From assembly GCF_045290345.1 (NCBI RefSeq), contig NZ_CP155447.1:2480001-2544000 (forward strand): 64,000 nt of DNA, given 5' to 3'. Shown piece by piece: positions 36,596 through 45,934 of this stretch. The DNA is from Singulisphaera sp045290345 (GTDB lineage Bacteria; Planctomycetota; Planctomycetia; Isosphaerales; Isosphaeraceae). A program made the position numbers and the translations under genes. How positions within the stretch are numbered: the first letter of the stretch is position 1; each line of letters begins with the position of its first letter. A model generated the notes under the pieces. That model was not told the origin of the DNA, searched no databases, and was given only the letters and a program-made list of their open reading frames with translations.

Positions 36596-39148
36596 CTATC
36601 CGTGCGTGCTCGAGCCTGGTTTCATGCTGCCTGTCGCGAAGAGGGTTCGGCGCAATCCATTGCCCACGGCATGAGTGGTCACGATGTCGTCGCGGCTGCT
36701 GCCATACGGCGCCAGGGGGCGCGTTCCGGCCAGCGATGCGACCCGGACACCGCCCCGGAAACGCCGGCCATAGGCGAGGAAGGCATCCACCTGGGTCAGC
36801 CCTGATTTCGTCGCCGTGTGGGTGGTGGTGGCGGCGGCATGGCTGCCATGGGACATCGTTTCGCTCTCGTAGGAGAACAGCTTCACGAGCGGTTGGCTAC
36901 CCGGCCCGGCCCCTGTAATGACGTCGGTGTAGCCGAAGCCCTTGACGTTGCCCGCGGCCACGAATACGCCGCCCCGGTGGCTGGAGTCGTCGACGAGGAC
37001 GCTGGCAAGCAGGCTCGAGTCCGCCCCGCTGAACACCTTGACCCAAGGCGCGGCCCCCGGGCCGGCGCCTGCGATCAGGTCGTACCGGCCGTCGCCGTTG
37101 ATGTCTCCGGTGGCGACTCTCACGCCGGACCGCGTCCCTGCGCCGAATGCCAGGAAGTCGTGGAGTAGCGCTGACGGCTGGATCAACCGGTTACGGCCCA
37201 CCTGGTCCAGCTTGGTCGCATCGACGACCCGGATGCCGGGCCTTCCCCCATCCCCTTCGCCGACGACGATATCGGCTTTATCGTCTCCGTCAAGGTACCC
37301 GGCCGCCACGGAAACGCCGTGTTTGGCATGGGGGCCGAACGCCAGGAAATCGCCGAGCAGGGCATCCGGCAGGATCACCCGCGAGGCGGCCTTGACCCAG
37401 CCCAGCTTCCTGCCGTCGATCACCTTGACCTGGGGAAGGCCGCGGGCCCGCCCCGTGATGACGTCGTTCACGCCGTCACCGTTGACGTCGGCCATCGCCA
37501 CGTTCACGCCGCCCCGGTACGAGGGCTCGTAGGCCAGAAAATCGCCAACCACTTGGCCCGTGATGGGGTCGATGACATTCACCCGGGGGAGGCTGCCGGC
37601 GTTGGCCGCGACGGCGTAAGTCGGCACCTCGGGGGCCAGCCGGATCAGGCCCATCATGCCGTGGTCTTCGTGGAACAGGATATGGCAATGATAGACGACG
37701 GTGCCGACGTAGTCCGTGAAGCGTAATCGGATGACGACCCGTCCAGGCTCGCCGGTGACCGGATCCTTGGCCGGGATATTCACCGTGTCAAGTAAGCTGC
37801 CGCCGATGAACTGTTCCGACTGGGGCGGGGTATCCGCCTCGCTGGCCGGCGTGAATCCCTCGGTGTACTGGGCCGTCGCGTTGATCAGCATCGGTGTGCC
37901 GTCGGCGGGCACCGCTCTGCCATTGACCGACATCAACTGGAAGCCGTTCTGGTGGATGTGGAACGGGTGGAGTTCGGAGGTGTCGTTGAGGAGGGTCCAT
38001 TCCTCCACCGTGTTGAGCCGGGCCGTAATTGCCGGGACGTTCGGGAAGGTTTGCCCGTTGACGGAGTAGACGAGGTTCGCCTTGTCCTCCTGGAACAGGA
38101 TGGAACGCTCGGCGGCGGGAATCGCCGCGCCCAGGTCTTCGTAATAGTTCGCGGGCGGAGTCAGCGTCGTGGGCAGCGAGGCGGCCACCGGGGTGCCCTT
38201 CACCTCCAGTGTCGTCAGGGTTTCGGCGAAAGCACTATTGAAGCCGTTGAAGTACCCGAGGGTCCGGAAGCCATAACTGCCGGGTGTCGTCCTGGCCTGA
38301 ACGAGGAAGGAGACCCGGCTGCCCGGCACCAGGTCGATGAAGTCGACGGTCTGGACCCTCGTCAGTGGATTGCCGTCCTGGGCTACGACGTGTAGCTGGT
38401 GGCCGTCCAACTGGAGGCGGAAATAGCTTTCGAAGCTGAGGTTGGCGACGTTCCAGACCTGAATCTCGCCCGGAGCCATGGTCATGGTCGGCTTGATCTG
38501 GCCGTTGACCGAATAGTAGGCAGGCGTGTCGAGTCCGCTGAAGAGTGGGGCGCCACCGGAACTCGAAATGGTCTTGATCCCCAGGAGTGCTTGTTCGTAA
38601 CCGTCGAGTTCGGGCGCTCCCCCGTCGGCCCGTCCGATGACGAGCATGCCGGATAGCCCCGCCCTGATCTGGTCATCGACCAGGCCGTGCTCGTGTGGGT
38701 GATACCAGTACATTCCCTGGGGATGATCGGCGGGAATCTGGATCCGGTAATCGTTGGACTCCCCCGGGGCAATCTGGAGTAAGGGGTTGTCTCCATTCCC
38801 CACGGGAGACACATGCAAGCCGTGAGTGTGCAGGTTGGTCTGCTCGGACAGCCGGTTCACGAGCTTGAGGTCGAGGAGGTCCCCCGGATGGGCCTTCAGC
38901 GTCACGCCCGCGAAGCTGCCGTTGTAGGTCATGGTGCCGGTGACCGCTTGGCCCTCGATCAGCGCGGGCGTCTCCAACTCCTCCAGAGTGGTCTGGAGCG
39001 TGCCGTTCTGGCTGCTGATCACCGGAGGCTCGACCAGCACCGCGGGGGCCAGGCGATCCTCGACCGGTTCCAGAACCGGACGGCAGCAGGAAGAGTTCCC
39101 GCGGGGCCTTCGACCGATCGGTCCCAGCAGACTGCGGAACGATTTCAA
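36596..39148 (-). CDS. multicopper oxidase fused to C-terminal FG-GAP-like repeats
   Basis: This 850-residue exported protein starts with a basic stretch and the planctomycete motif LEPVEDRLAPAV (about residues 25-36). Three cupredoxin domains follow to about residue 510. All copper-site motifs are present: HTHGLH, WYHPHEHG, HPFHIHQNGFQ and HCHILFHEDHGMM. The enzyme probably oxidises metal ions or phenolics with oxygen. From about residue 515 there are four or five FG-GAP-like repeats (AMADVNGDGVNDVITGRA, ATGDINGDGRYDLIAGAG), each with a calcium-type DxNGDG loop. These repeats usually form an adhesive beta-propeller. The gene stands alone and converges on the TAXI gene. Confidence 0.92.
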   Translation of the reverse strand: MKSFRSLLGPIGRRPRGNSSCCRPVLEPVEDRLAPAVLVEPPVISSQNGTLQTTLEELETPALIEGQAVTGTMTYNGSFAGVTLKAHPGDLLDLKLVNRLSEQTNLHTHGLHVSPVGNGDNPLLQIAPGESNDYRIQIPADHPQGMYWYHPHEHGLVDDQIRAGLSGMLVIGRADGGAPELDGYEQALLGIKTISSSGGAPLFSGLDTPAYYSVNGQIKPTMTMAPGEIQVWNVANLSFESYFRLQLDGHQLHVVAQDGNPLTRVQTVDFIDLVPGSRVSFLVQARTTPGSYGFRTLGYFNGFNSAFAETLTTLEVKGTPVAASLPTTLTPPANYYEDLGAAIPAAERSILFQEDKANLVYSVNGQTFPNVPAITARLNTVEEWTLLNDTSELHPFHIHQNGFQLMSVNGRAVPADGTPMLINATAQYTEGFTPASEADTPPQSEQFIGGSLLDTVNIPAKDPVTGEPGRVVIRLRFTDYVGTVVYHCHILFHEDHGMMGLIRLAPEVPTYAVAANAGSLPRVNVIDPITGQVVGDFLAYEPSYRGGVNVAMADVNGDGVNDVITGRARGLPQVKVIDGRKLGWVKAASRVILPDALLGDFLAFGPHAKHGVSVAAGYLDGDDKADIVVGEGDGGRPGIRVVDATKLDQVGRNRLIQPSALLHDFLAFGAGTRSGVRVATGDINGDGRYDLIAGAGPGAAPWVKVFSGADSSLLASVLVDDSSHRGGVFVAAGNVKGFGYTDVITGAGPGSQPLVKLFSYESETMSHGSHAAATTTHTATKSGLTQVDAFLAYGRRFRGGVRVASLAGTRPLAPYGSSRDDIVTTHAVGNGLRRTLFATGSMKPGSSTHG

Positions 39149-39732
39149 GACGGCACCTCTGTCATAAGGAGGGGGGAGCGATACGGCCAGCGATGGAACG
39201 TGAATGCGTTTTATGGTTATGTCTTATTGCGTTGCCCGTTGGCGAACACCTCATCGAACTATCAATTAACAGATGCTCATTCAGGGGGCTAACAGCCATT
39301 CGAGGGGGATAGATCGGTGCCGGCCGGGAACGCCTCGGCCAGGTCGTTGTTCGTCATGGACTTGGGGACGCTGGAATGGGAGCGAGGGATCGGCACACGC
39401 ACGCGACTCATCGTTGAACCTCATCGTTCGCGAGCCAGTGGGACCCGTTGCAGTCGGCATCGACGGCAAGGCGCTCGGACTTTCGGGGGTAATCCTGACT
39501 CTTGGCACAATTTGCGTAAGCCGAACAGGACCATGCCTGTTAAGTTGGCCGAATTGTCAGGCGTTCGGCTTCCCGATGGAGCCGGGCCTCGCGGTGGCCA
39601 ACTCGTTCCGAGTCAGGTGGGTGAGATCCGTGAAATGCATTATCGGTCGGTAGGGCCGCCTGGCTTCGAACTCATCTCGCTGAGTGCACTGGTTGGTCCT
39701 CGGGCAACTGTCGTGGATCCCGGATTTCGGAC
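39149..39732. other. intergenic stretch without supported gene
   Basis: This is the upstream region of the oxidase gene. Overlapping open frames on the plus strand lack recognisable content. AT-rich sequence at 39200-39290 may hold the oxidase promoter. Confidence 0.4.
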
Positions 39733-39771
39733 CCCTCGGTAAGTTGTCCTTGAGGGAGGACTTACCGAGGG
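39733..39771. repeat. 12-bp perfect hairpin next to a transposase remnant
   Basis: CCCTCGGTAAGT (39733-39744) is the reverse complement of ACTTACCGAGGG (39760-39771). It ends seven bases before the transposase-like ATG. It may be a terminator or part of the end of a decayed insertion element. Confidence 0.5.
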
Positions 39772-39777
39772 AGAGGT

Positions 39778-39966
39778 ATGGGACGAATCCGCAACCGGCA
39801 CTCGGCGGCAATCAAGGCGAAGGTCGCCTTGATTGCCGCCCAGCAGGACAGGACAATCGCCGAGTTGGCTAAGCCGCACCTGAACAACCCGGTGCAGAAC
39901 AGTCACTGGAAGAACTGGTTCCTGGATGGGCTAGAGGGCCTTTTCAAGAACCGATCGGCCGGCCAC
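39778..39966 (+). pseudogene. remnant of IS3-type transposase OrfA
   Basis: The first 55-60 residues (HSAAIKAKVALIAAQQDRTI, AELAKPHLNNP, HWKNWFLDGLEGLF) match the helix-turn-helix part of IS3-family OrfA proteins. The turn has lost several residues (normally a YGVHPxQI stretch). After about residue 62 the frame runs on with unrelated sequence, and no OrfB follows. It is a decayed fragment of an element different from the intact IS at 52-53 kb. Confidence 0.6.
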
Positions 39967-40079
39967 CTGTCTGGCGTCTTTGATTCATTCTGGACGCATA
40001 AGCCATTTTTTGTTGGGAGGCGGCGGTTCGCTGTTGAGGGCTTGTCGGTGATACCCGATTTGTCATTGACAGGGGCACA

Positions 40080-40574
40080 TCAATCCGCGCTGAACTCGAC
40101 CCCCGTGACTCGACCATCCCTGAAATTCACGATGCCCCAATCCGAATTGTAGGCGGGCTCTTCGGAGTGACGGAATACGAGGGCCCCTCGAATCGTGAAC
40201 TCCCCAGGCGGAACCGGTGGCTTCGTGAGTGGGTTCGTCGGCCAGCCCGTTCCTTCGATGTAACCCGCCATCATGGCTTTGACTTCGCTCACGCTCATTC
40301 CGGGCCGGATGGAGTAAAGGTCTTTGAGAAAGCCGTTGCGGCTGGACCAGGGCGTGAGGTGCAGGACGGATGCGACCACACACATGGAGATCAAGATCAC
40401 GAGCCGCCCAAGCTGCTGCCCTGGTGGTCTTTTTCGCAGCAGTCCGACGGCGAACATCGCCGTAGCCGCCACATACAGCCACCAGGGAACAGGGATCGCA
40501 ACAAGCAGTTCGCTCGCGGCGAAGAGCAGCATTGCCAAGGACGCGAGGGTAAGGGCGGTGACGCGTATAGCCAT
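40080..40574 (-). CDS. membrane protein with BamE/SmpA-like C-terminal segment
   Basis: This 164-residue protein has three closely spaced membrane helices (about 5-22, 27-45 and 55-75). A soluble C-terminal part follows with GMSVSEVKAMMAGYIEGTGW. The GMSxxEVxxxM pattern is like that of small SmpA/BamE-type domains, but the match is short. The frame is open to 40637; the start is placed at 40574, just before the first hydrophobic helix. Function is unknown. It stands alone among remnants. Confidence 0.6.
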   Translation of the reverse strand: MAIRVTALTLASLAMLLFAASELLVAIPVPWWLYVAATAMFAVGLLRKRPPGQQLGRLVILISMCVVASVLHLTPWSSRNGFLKDLYSIRPGMSVSEVKAMMAGYIEGTGWPTNPLTKPPVPPGEFTIRGALVFRHSEEPAYNSDWGIVNFRDGRVTGVEFSAD

Positions 40575-41042
40575 GTATGATCTCGGTCTGAAAGAGCATC
40601 TCATCGTGCTTATCCTGTGCCAGACATGCCATTGCAAAGACCTCAGCTTTCTACGGTTTCTCCTTTCGAGACAACGGAAGAGAGGGTGGTTGGTGGCCAG
40701 GCTCGTAAAGCGGGCAAGAGGGAGGGATTGGCGAATTCATCTCGATCGGCGACTGAGTGCCTCTTTTGCTGGTTCTCCCCGGCCTCCCACCTGAGGTGTC
40801 TGCAACTCCCGGAGTCATTGGTGTGTGGTGAAGGAGTCGGGAAGGAGCGACATTGTCGACAGCACAACCCGGCTGTCCGTGGCCTGCTGAACAGGTGAGG
40901 CCGTGGGTCTGTCTGTCCCGTTTGATTTTAGGCGCTTTCGAACCTCGGTGCTCACGACTGCATCCAAGTTAATTACCGAACGCAATCCTGAGTAGGGTCG
41001 CACTCAACTCGACCGCTGGCAGATTGGACGGAGGTGTTGGCC
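40575..41042. other. intergenic stretch without supported gene
   Basis: I see no convincing gene in the 468 bases between the divergent membrane-protein and ATP-grasp genes. Short open frames here are out of keeping with the codon use of neighbours. Confidence 0.4.
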
Positions 41043-41861
41043 GTGGAATCGATCCTCCTCGTCGGGCTGGACGAACCTGAGACCAGCGAACTCCGAGGTC
41101 GCTGCGCCCAGCCGGTCCTCGCCTTCGAGACCCTGCCTCGTATCCAGGTGGACCGAGGGCGGCTCATGGTCGAGCATCCCCATCGGATGAACCAGTTCGT
41201 CCCAATCGGGCGGGCCGTCTTCCACGCCATCTTCGAGGACGATTTCGATTTCATCACGGCGTTGGCCTTGTGGGGCGGGCCGTGCCTGCCGGGTGCCCGA
41301 GGCATGATGGACCTGAGGCACCGGCTGCCAGGGCTGGTACGAGCGATGGCCGTCACCCGCTTCGGCCATGTTCCCCGTGGCTATGCCGACCGAGGCACGA
41401 TCGTCGTCACTGATTCCGAGCGAGTCGCCAAGTGGGGCAACTGGCACTGCGGCGAGGATAAAACCCGCTTCTCCGGTTCCTGGAACACCACCCAGCCCAC
41501 TCTGTTCGAGGAATACGTCGAGGGGGAAGCCGTCCGCATCGTCCTGGTCGGCGAGCGTGCCTGGCAAGTCCGCATGGCGGGCGACGGCTGGCTACAGTCG
41601 ATTCATCACCAGGACGCCGCCTTCATGCCGATCGACCCTGAGTTACTCGACGACAGTCGCCGCCTGGCCGCCCACTTTGGCCTGGAGATCGTCGGCGTGG
41701 ACTACATCGTCGCCCCCGACGGCTCCCGGCACCTGCTGGAGGTCAACCACGTTCCGAACGTTAGGGTCTTCTCCGAGGTCCGGGAGGCGTACCTGGATCT
41801 GGTCGTCGAGTGGGCATCTCGCATCGACATCCAGCCTGGGAAGGGATTAGGACGTGTTTAA
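41043..41861 (+). CDS. RimK/ATP-grasp-like protein
   Basis: This 272-residue cytoplasmic protein has the tail of an ATP-grasp fold. FEEYVEGEAVRIVLVGERAW is the substrate-lid strand, and GLEIVGVDYIVAPDGSRHLL, then EVNHVPNV, carry the acidic and asparagine ligands for magnesium-ATP (D, E, N). An N-terminal region DEPETSELRG matches a pre-ATP-grasp domain. ATP-grasp enzymes join a carboxylate to an amine or thiol. The substrate cannot be told. The start is GTG at 41043, because GGAGG lies eight bases upstream; GTG 41034 is possible. It overlaps the next gene by eight bases. Confidence 0.75.
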   Translation: MESILLVGLDEPETSELRGRCAQPVLAFETLPRIQVDRGRLMVEHPHRMNQFVPIGRAVFHAIFEDDFDFITALALWGGPCLPGARGMMDLRHRLPGLVRAMAVTRFGHVPRGYADRGTIVVTDSERVAKWGNWHCGEDKTRFSGSWNTTQPTLFEEYVEGEAVRIVLVGERAWQVRMAGDGWLQSIHHQDAAFMPIDPELLDDSRRLAAHFGLEIVGVDYIVAPDGSRHLLEVNHVPNVRVFSEVREAYLDLVVEWASRIDIQPGKGLGRV

Positions 41862-42768
41862 ATTTCGCCAACCGAACAAAAGTCTGATTACCTGGAAGCG
41901 GGCAAGGGGCATCTTCAATCATCCCAGGCCGCCCGAAAGCGTGTGGGAACGCCAATTCGATGACTCCAGCTACCAGTTGGAGCGGTTGGCGAGGACTCGC
42001 TACGATCAAATCGACTTCGGTGACTTGCGGTATTATTACCTTGACCTCGCCTACGTCGAACTCCAGCAAGACCTCTTCAACTACCTCTTCCCGGTCTGCT
42101 TGATGCACTGGCATGCCTCGCTCATGCAGAACCAGGAATGCTCGCATAGCGACTCCGAGTTCCATCAGGGCGTACTCAGGGGCAACATCCTTGAGAAGAT
42201 GGTCACTCCGCAGCAACGGGATGCCATCTCCGAGTTTATCCGTGACAGTTTCCTGGAGCGGCTCGATGCCGAGCGAGGATTCGCCTACGAGGGGGAAAAG
42301 ACACCGGCCTACGGCTGGATCAGTCGGTTCAACTCGGTCGGCTTGATCATGCCCGGGATCGACCTGCTCTGGGAGCCTTGGTGGACGCTCGACACACCCG
42401 GTCGGGCCGTGGCGGCCCTCCAGTATTGCTCGGGACTGATGTACCTCGAAGGGGAGAACCCTCTGTTCGGACGATGGACGCCGGGCCAAGGTGGGGGCGG
42501 CCCCTGTTTGTGGGAGAACGACAGCCTGATCCCCGACGTGGGATGGAAGCCGGAGAACCTCGACTTCCTCTCCAAGACCCTCACCGCCGAATTCGTGGAA
42601 GATCGGGTCGTGAAGGCCGTGGCCCGGCTGGAGGGCGAGCCCGAGTGGCAGAAGGCCAGACGACTGGAGAATGACCTCCCCGAGAGTCGGGAACTCGTCT
42701 CGCTCCGGGTGGCGAAACTCCCGACCCTCCTCGCCAAGCCTCCGGGACTCGACGGTTGGAACGTCTGA
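41854..42768 (+). CDS. hypothetical protein coupled to the ATP-grasp gene
   Basis: I do not recognise this 304-residue protein. It starts at GTG inside the end of the ATP-grasp gene, so the two are translationally coupled. It has no signal peptide or membrane helix and is rich in aromatic residues (YYYLDLAYVELQQDLFNYLF, LLWEPWWTLDTP). Charged clusters at HWHASLMQNQECSHSDSEFH hold several histidines and a cysteine that could bind a metal. The tight link to an ATP-grasp enzyme suggests a substrate, carrier or partner enzyme role (inference). Confidence 0.7.
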   Translation: MFKFRQPNKSLITWKRARGIFNHPRPPESVWERQFDDSSYQLERLARTRYDQIDFGDLRYYYLDLAYVELQQDLFNYLFPVCLMHWHASLMQNQECSHSDSEFHQGVLRGNILEKMVTPQQRDAISEFIRDSFLERLDAERGFAYEGEKTPAYGWISRFNSVGLIMPGIDLLWEPWWTLDTPGRAVAALQYCSGLMYLEGENPLFGRWTPGQGGGGPCLWENDSLIPDVGWKPENLDFLSKTLTAEFVEDRVVKAVARLEGEPEWQKARRLENDLPESRELVSLRVAKLPTLLAKPPGLDGWNV

Positions 42769-42798
42769 ATTTTCCAAGCCTGCTGACGGAGGAATTCG

Positions 42799-43608
42799 AT
42801 GGAGTCGCCTTACGATGATCCCCGATCCGTGGACGAGTTGATCTCGGCGGCCCTCAGCGAACCCGATGAGGATCACGCCTGGGACGCCATCTGGGTCCTG
42901 AGATGGCGAGGCACTCGGGAGGTCTTCGATCGGTCCTCGGGGCTATGCCGGAGCTTCTGCCCCGTCGAACGTAAACTGGGGGCGGCCGTCCTCGGGCAAC
43001 TCGGTCTGCCGGAGCGTACGTTCCCCGATCCATGCCTGGGTATCCTCCTGGCCATGCTGGAGGCCGAGCAGGACCACGGCGTCATCAGTTCGATCCTTTT
43101 TGCGCTGTCGCACCTCGGATCGCCCGAGGCCATCGGGCCTGCGGCGAGATTCCGAGACGATGCCGATCCTGACGTGCGTGAGGGCGTCGTCCACGCCATG
43201 ATGGGGCATGAGGACGCTCTCGCCATCGAGGTCCTGATCGGACTTACCAGGGACCAGGAAACCTCCATCCGGGACTGGGCCTGCTTTGCGTTGGGGACAC
43301 AGGTCGAGGTGGACACGCGGGATTTGCGAGCTGCCCTCGCCGAACGGCTCACCGACGAGGACGACGATACCCGCTGCGAGGCGCTGGTCGGTCTGGCCCG
43401 CCGAAAGGATCTGCGGGTGATCTCGCCTCTCCTCGAGGCACTGTCATCGAAATCGGTCTGGAGCATGGAGGTCGAGGCCGCCTCACTGATCGCCGACCCT
43501 CGGCTCTACCCGGAACTGATCGCTCTCCGGGGTTGGTGGGACGTTGATGAAGAGCGACTGGAGGAAGCAATCCTGGCCTGTTCACCCCACCTTGAGTCTT
43601 GCTCTTGA
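42799..43608 (+). CDS. HEAT-repeat protein
   Basis: This 269-residue protein is built of alpha-helical HEAT or PBS-lyase-like repeats. Examples are ISSILFALSHLGSPEAIGPA, DPDVREGVVHAMMGHEDALA and DDDTRCEALVGLARRKDLRV. Such repeats form curved binding surfaces for proteins. It is 30 bases downstream of the ATP-grasp partner gene and on the same strand, so it is probably in that operon. No catalytic motif is seen. Confidence 0.85.
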   Translation: MESPYDDPRSVDELISAALSEPDEDHAWDAIWVLRWRGTREVFDRSSGLCRSFCPVERKLGAAVLGQLGLPERTFPDPCLGILLAMLEAEQDHGVISSILFALSHLGSPEAIGPAARFRDDADPDVREGVVHAMMGHEDALAIEVLIGLTRDQETSIRDWACFALGTQVEVDTRDLRAALAERLTDEDDDTRCEALVGLARRKDLRVISPLLEALSSKSVWSMEVEAASLIADPRLYPELIALRGWWDVDEERLEEAILACSPHLESCS

Positions 43609-43910
43609 TCGGTGATGGGCAAACATGTCTCGCATCGGTTCACTCGTTTCGCCTCAGGAAGGTGCGATGATCGCCTGTTCTTGGGACGGAATTGCAGGAT
43701 CGGGCCTTCTCGCCGGTCGCAGGAAGCATCAATCCAGGAGGCTTCCCGGATGCCGACCGTTGACTTCCTTGCCACGTCGAGCAGGGAGTATGGCATGGGG
43801 CGGGCGACGAGTCGAAGTTGGGCGTGATCCTGGGACTTTTCCTCCGATGGGTCAGCGGTGATCCAGAATGGGCCATCATCCCTATGATTCGGTCCGTCAC
43901 GGTTCCCTGT
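43609..43910. other. intergenic stretch without supported gene
   Basis: This gap lies between two converging genes. Open frames on both strands overlap each other and lack conserved content. No terminator-like hairpin with a T-run was found. Confidence 0.4.
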
Positions 43911-44960
43911 TCACCGATTGAGGCCGTAAAACTTCCGCCAGAACGATGCGATCTCTTCGACCATCAGGGCCGATTTGGGCACCAACCTGTCGGTCTTCCC
44001 GGTGTAATCACGAGCGGCATGGTAGAGCCAGTATGATGCCTCGTGGCTCGTGAGCACGGCCTTTAGGGCGTGCTCGACTACCAGGAGATCGAAGCTTTTG
44101 ACGATCCGAACGACTCCCCACGGGATGTCCTCGTACTCGTCCTGTTCCGCCGCGATCTCCCAAAGCAGGGAATAGAGACGTTTCTTGCCTTCCTCATCCG
44201 GCTCGTCGAGGTAGGTCTTCATCTCCTTCACGGCCCGATTGACCAGTGCTCGGTATTGTTTCGGAGCCTCCTTGTCCCGCATCCTCTTCTGGATCTTGCG
44301 GGCCAGGAACAGAGCGAACGCCTCGGCGGCTTTGGTGTCTTTGCATAGCCCCTTGAGGGTCGTGAGCCGAGTGATGGAGAAGTGCTCCTTCTGTCGGAGC
44401 GCCTCGGCAATTTCCTCCAATTTGCGAACTTTCTCAGCGATCGGCCGTGGGACCGATGGGGCGGCGTCTGCTTTCATTCGGACATTGATTTTGGGCCGTG
44501 CTTTCGTCTTCGAAGACTTATGCATTCCATGACGTGATCGATCGGGAGTGCCAGGAGAAAGTTTTGGCTTGGGGCGCTCCCCGGCTCCAAGCTTTGCTGA
44601 CGTTCCCGCCTGACCGGCTCGAGTTCGAGATCCGCCGATTCCTGGCAGGGTTCCAAGACCACGTAGTTCCTTGGGGCGATACTTCTCCAGCCATGCGGCG
44701 ATGCCCGCCTCCATCGCTCGCAATGCTTCGTCGAGCGACCCGTACACATCCGTCCCTTCCCAGACCATTCCGCCTCCATAGAGAGCCCTGACAAACGAAT
44801 GGCTGTCGTCGTCGGCCCCGATCTCGACCCAGCCCTCCTCCTGCGTGACCCAGCGGGTGATGGTGGGAAACCACTGTTCGAAGGATGCCGGTTGGGTCTC
44901 ATCCTTCCGTCCTGTGGTCCTCGTTCCTCCGGTCTTCTTCGTCATTGTTCTGCTCGACAT
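43911..44960 (-). CDS. hypothetical protein with basic linker
   Basis: This 349-residue cytoplasmic protein has a small N-terminal globular part (about 25-100, with FVRALYGGGMVWEGTDVYGS). A lysine/arginine-rich disordered linker follows (about 105-165). The C-terminus is a helical domain of about 180 residues (IAEALRQKEHFSITRLTTLK, YRALVNRAVKEMKTYLDEPD). I do not recognise the family. The basic linker could bind nucleic acid (inference). It converges on the HEAT gene. Confidence 0.65.
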   Translation of the reverse strand: MSSRTMTKKTGGTRTTGRKDETQPASFEQWFPTITRWVTQEEGWVEIGADDDSHSFVRALYGGGMVWEGTDVYGSLDEALRAMEAGIAAWLEKYRPKELRGLGTLPGIGGSRTRAGQAGTSAKLGAGERPKPKLSPGTPDRSRHGMHKSSKTKARPKINVRMKADAAPSVPRPIAEKVRKLEEIAEALRQKEHFSITRLTTLKGLCKDTKAAEAFALFLARKIQKRMRDKEAPKQYRALVNRAVKEMKTYLDEPDEEGKKRLYSLLWEIAAEQDEYEDIPWGVVRIVKSFDLLVVEHALKAVLTSHEASYWLYHAARDYTGKTDRLVPKSALMVEEIASFWRKFYGLNR

Positions 44961-45104
44961 TAACCGTGTTGCTCAGGCAAAATAAGGCGATTGCCTCGAA
45001 TGCGACAGAACCCGGGATGGACTACAGAAATGGTGTCCCATCCCGCAGTGTGAAGGATGGAACAGCCACGAGATTTGACGATCTGCGCCAATGAGGCCCT
45101 AGCC

Positions 45105-45464
45105 ATGCGGCTCCCACGCTTGCGGTACAAGTTGAGGCAGCTGATGGGCTGGGTGGTCATCGTGGCGATCGCATCGGTCCTTGCTTCGGAAATCTGGGAA
45201 CCGTTCCCGCCACGGAACAAGCAGGTTGACTTCCTGGTCGGTGCCGCAGTCTCCGTGGCGGTCGGCGTGGGGGCAGTGCGTCATCCGTTGACGTTTCTCG
45301 CAATAGCACTCGTGCTATGGGGCGGTGCGCCCGTAATCGACCATGGCTTCAACGCTGTTACCCTGTCGGCTCAAGGAGGTGCTCTGGCCTGGATGATCGG
45401 TTCTTCGTGGGGATGGCTTTCCAGGGGCCTCAGAGACGCAAGAATTCCCCTCCCGCCCGAATGA
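45105..45464 (+). CDS. small membrane protein, hypothetical
   Basis: This 119-residue protein starts MRLPRLRYKLRQLMGWVVIV. It matches the basic-then-hydrophobic start seen in many small planctomycete membrane proteins. It has three hydrophobic segments (about 14-28, 43-60 and 66-80) and a further weaker one. The frame is open to 45057, but the ATG at 45105 fits the hydrophobic pattern better. Function unknown. Confidence 0.55.
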   Translation: MRLPRLRYKLRQLMGWVVIVAIASVLASEIWEPFPPRNKQVDFLVGAAVSVAVGVGAVRHPLTFLAIALVLWGGAPVIDHGFNAVTLSAQGGALAWMIGSSWGWLSRGLRDARIPLPPE

Positions 45465-45596
45465 ATGGAATGGCACGGCTGAATCAGGAACGAAACTTGA
45501 CGGACCCATGCTCACAAAACTAAGGTTAGCAGCCATGTCGGGTGTAAACTTCGTAGGTCAGGCTGCAGCATTCTGTGAACAGGTTTGGGTGAACCA

Positions 45597-45824
45597 ATGA
45601 TAGAATCCCTTCTGGATGCCTGTCGGTACATTCTCGAAGATCATAGGGAAGGCCAGAGCAGCTATTGGCTGGCATCGCAGATCATGGAAATGAAACTCTG
45701 GCGGGCGAGTGAGTCCAGTGTTCGCAAAGCCCTCAACAAGGACATCGAAAAGAGCGGCGAGTTATCTCCGTTCGTCAGGGTCGGTGAGGATGAGTTCGCC
45801 CTGCGGTCCTGGACGGCGAGATGA
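45597..45824 (+). CDS. HARE-HTH-like small protein
   Basis: This 75-residue protein is a single winged-helix domain. The pattern LLDACRYILEDHREGQSSYW, IMEMKLWRASESSVRKALNK and PFVRVGEDEFALRSW matches the HARE-HTH fold. That fold is found in RNA polymerase delta subunits, restriction enzymes and chromatin factors, where it is thought to sense or bind DNA. Here it stands alone, so a regulatory role is possible. A TTG at 45585 would add four residues. It lies in a stretch of small unrelated genes. Confidence 0.55.
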   Translation: MIESLLDACRYILEDHREGQSSYWLASQIMEMKLWRASESSVRKALNKDIEKSGELSPFVRVGEDEFALRSWTAR

Positions 45825-45934
45825 ATCGGGGAAAATGGCTCGACGATGAAATGATCTCTCCCACAATCGATTCGGTGCCGGATGGTCCGAGGCTACGCCG
45901 ATCGATTCCACAAAGGCGCTGAGCCGGGGTGGGG

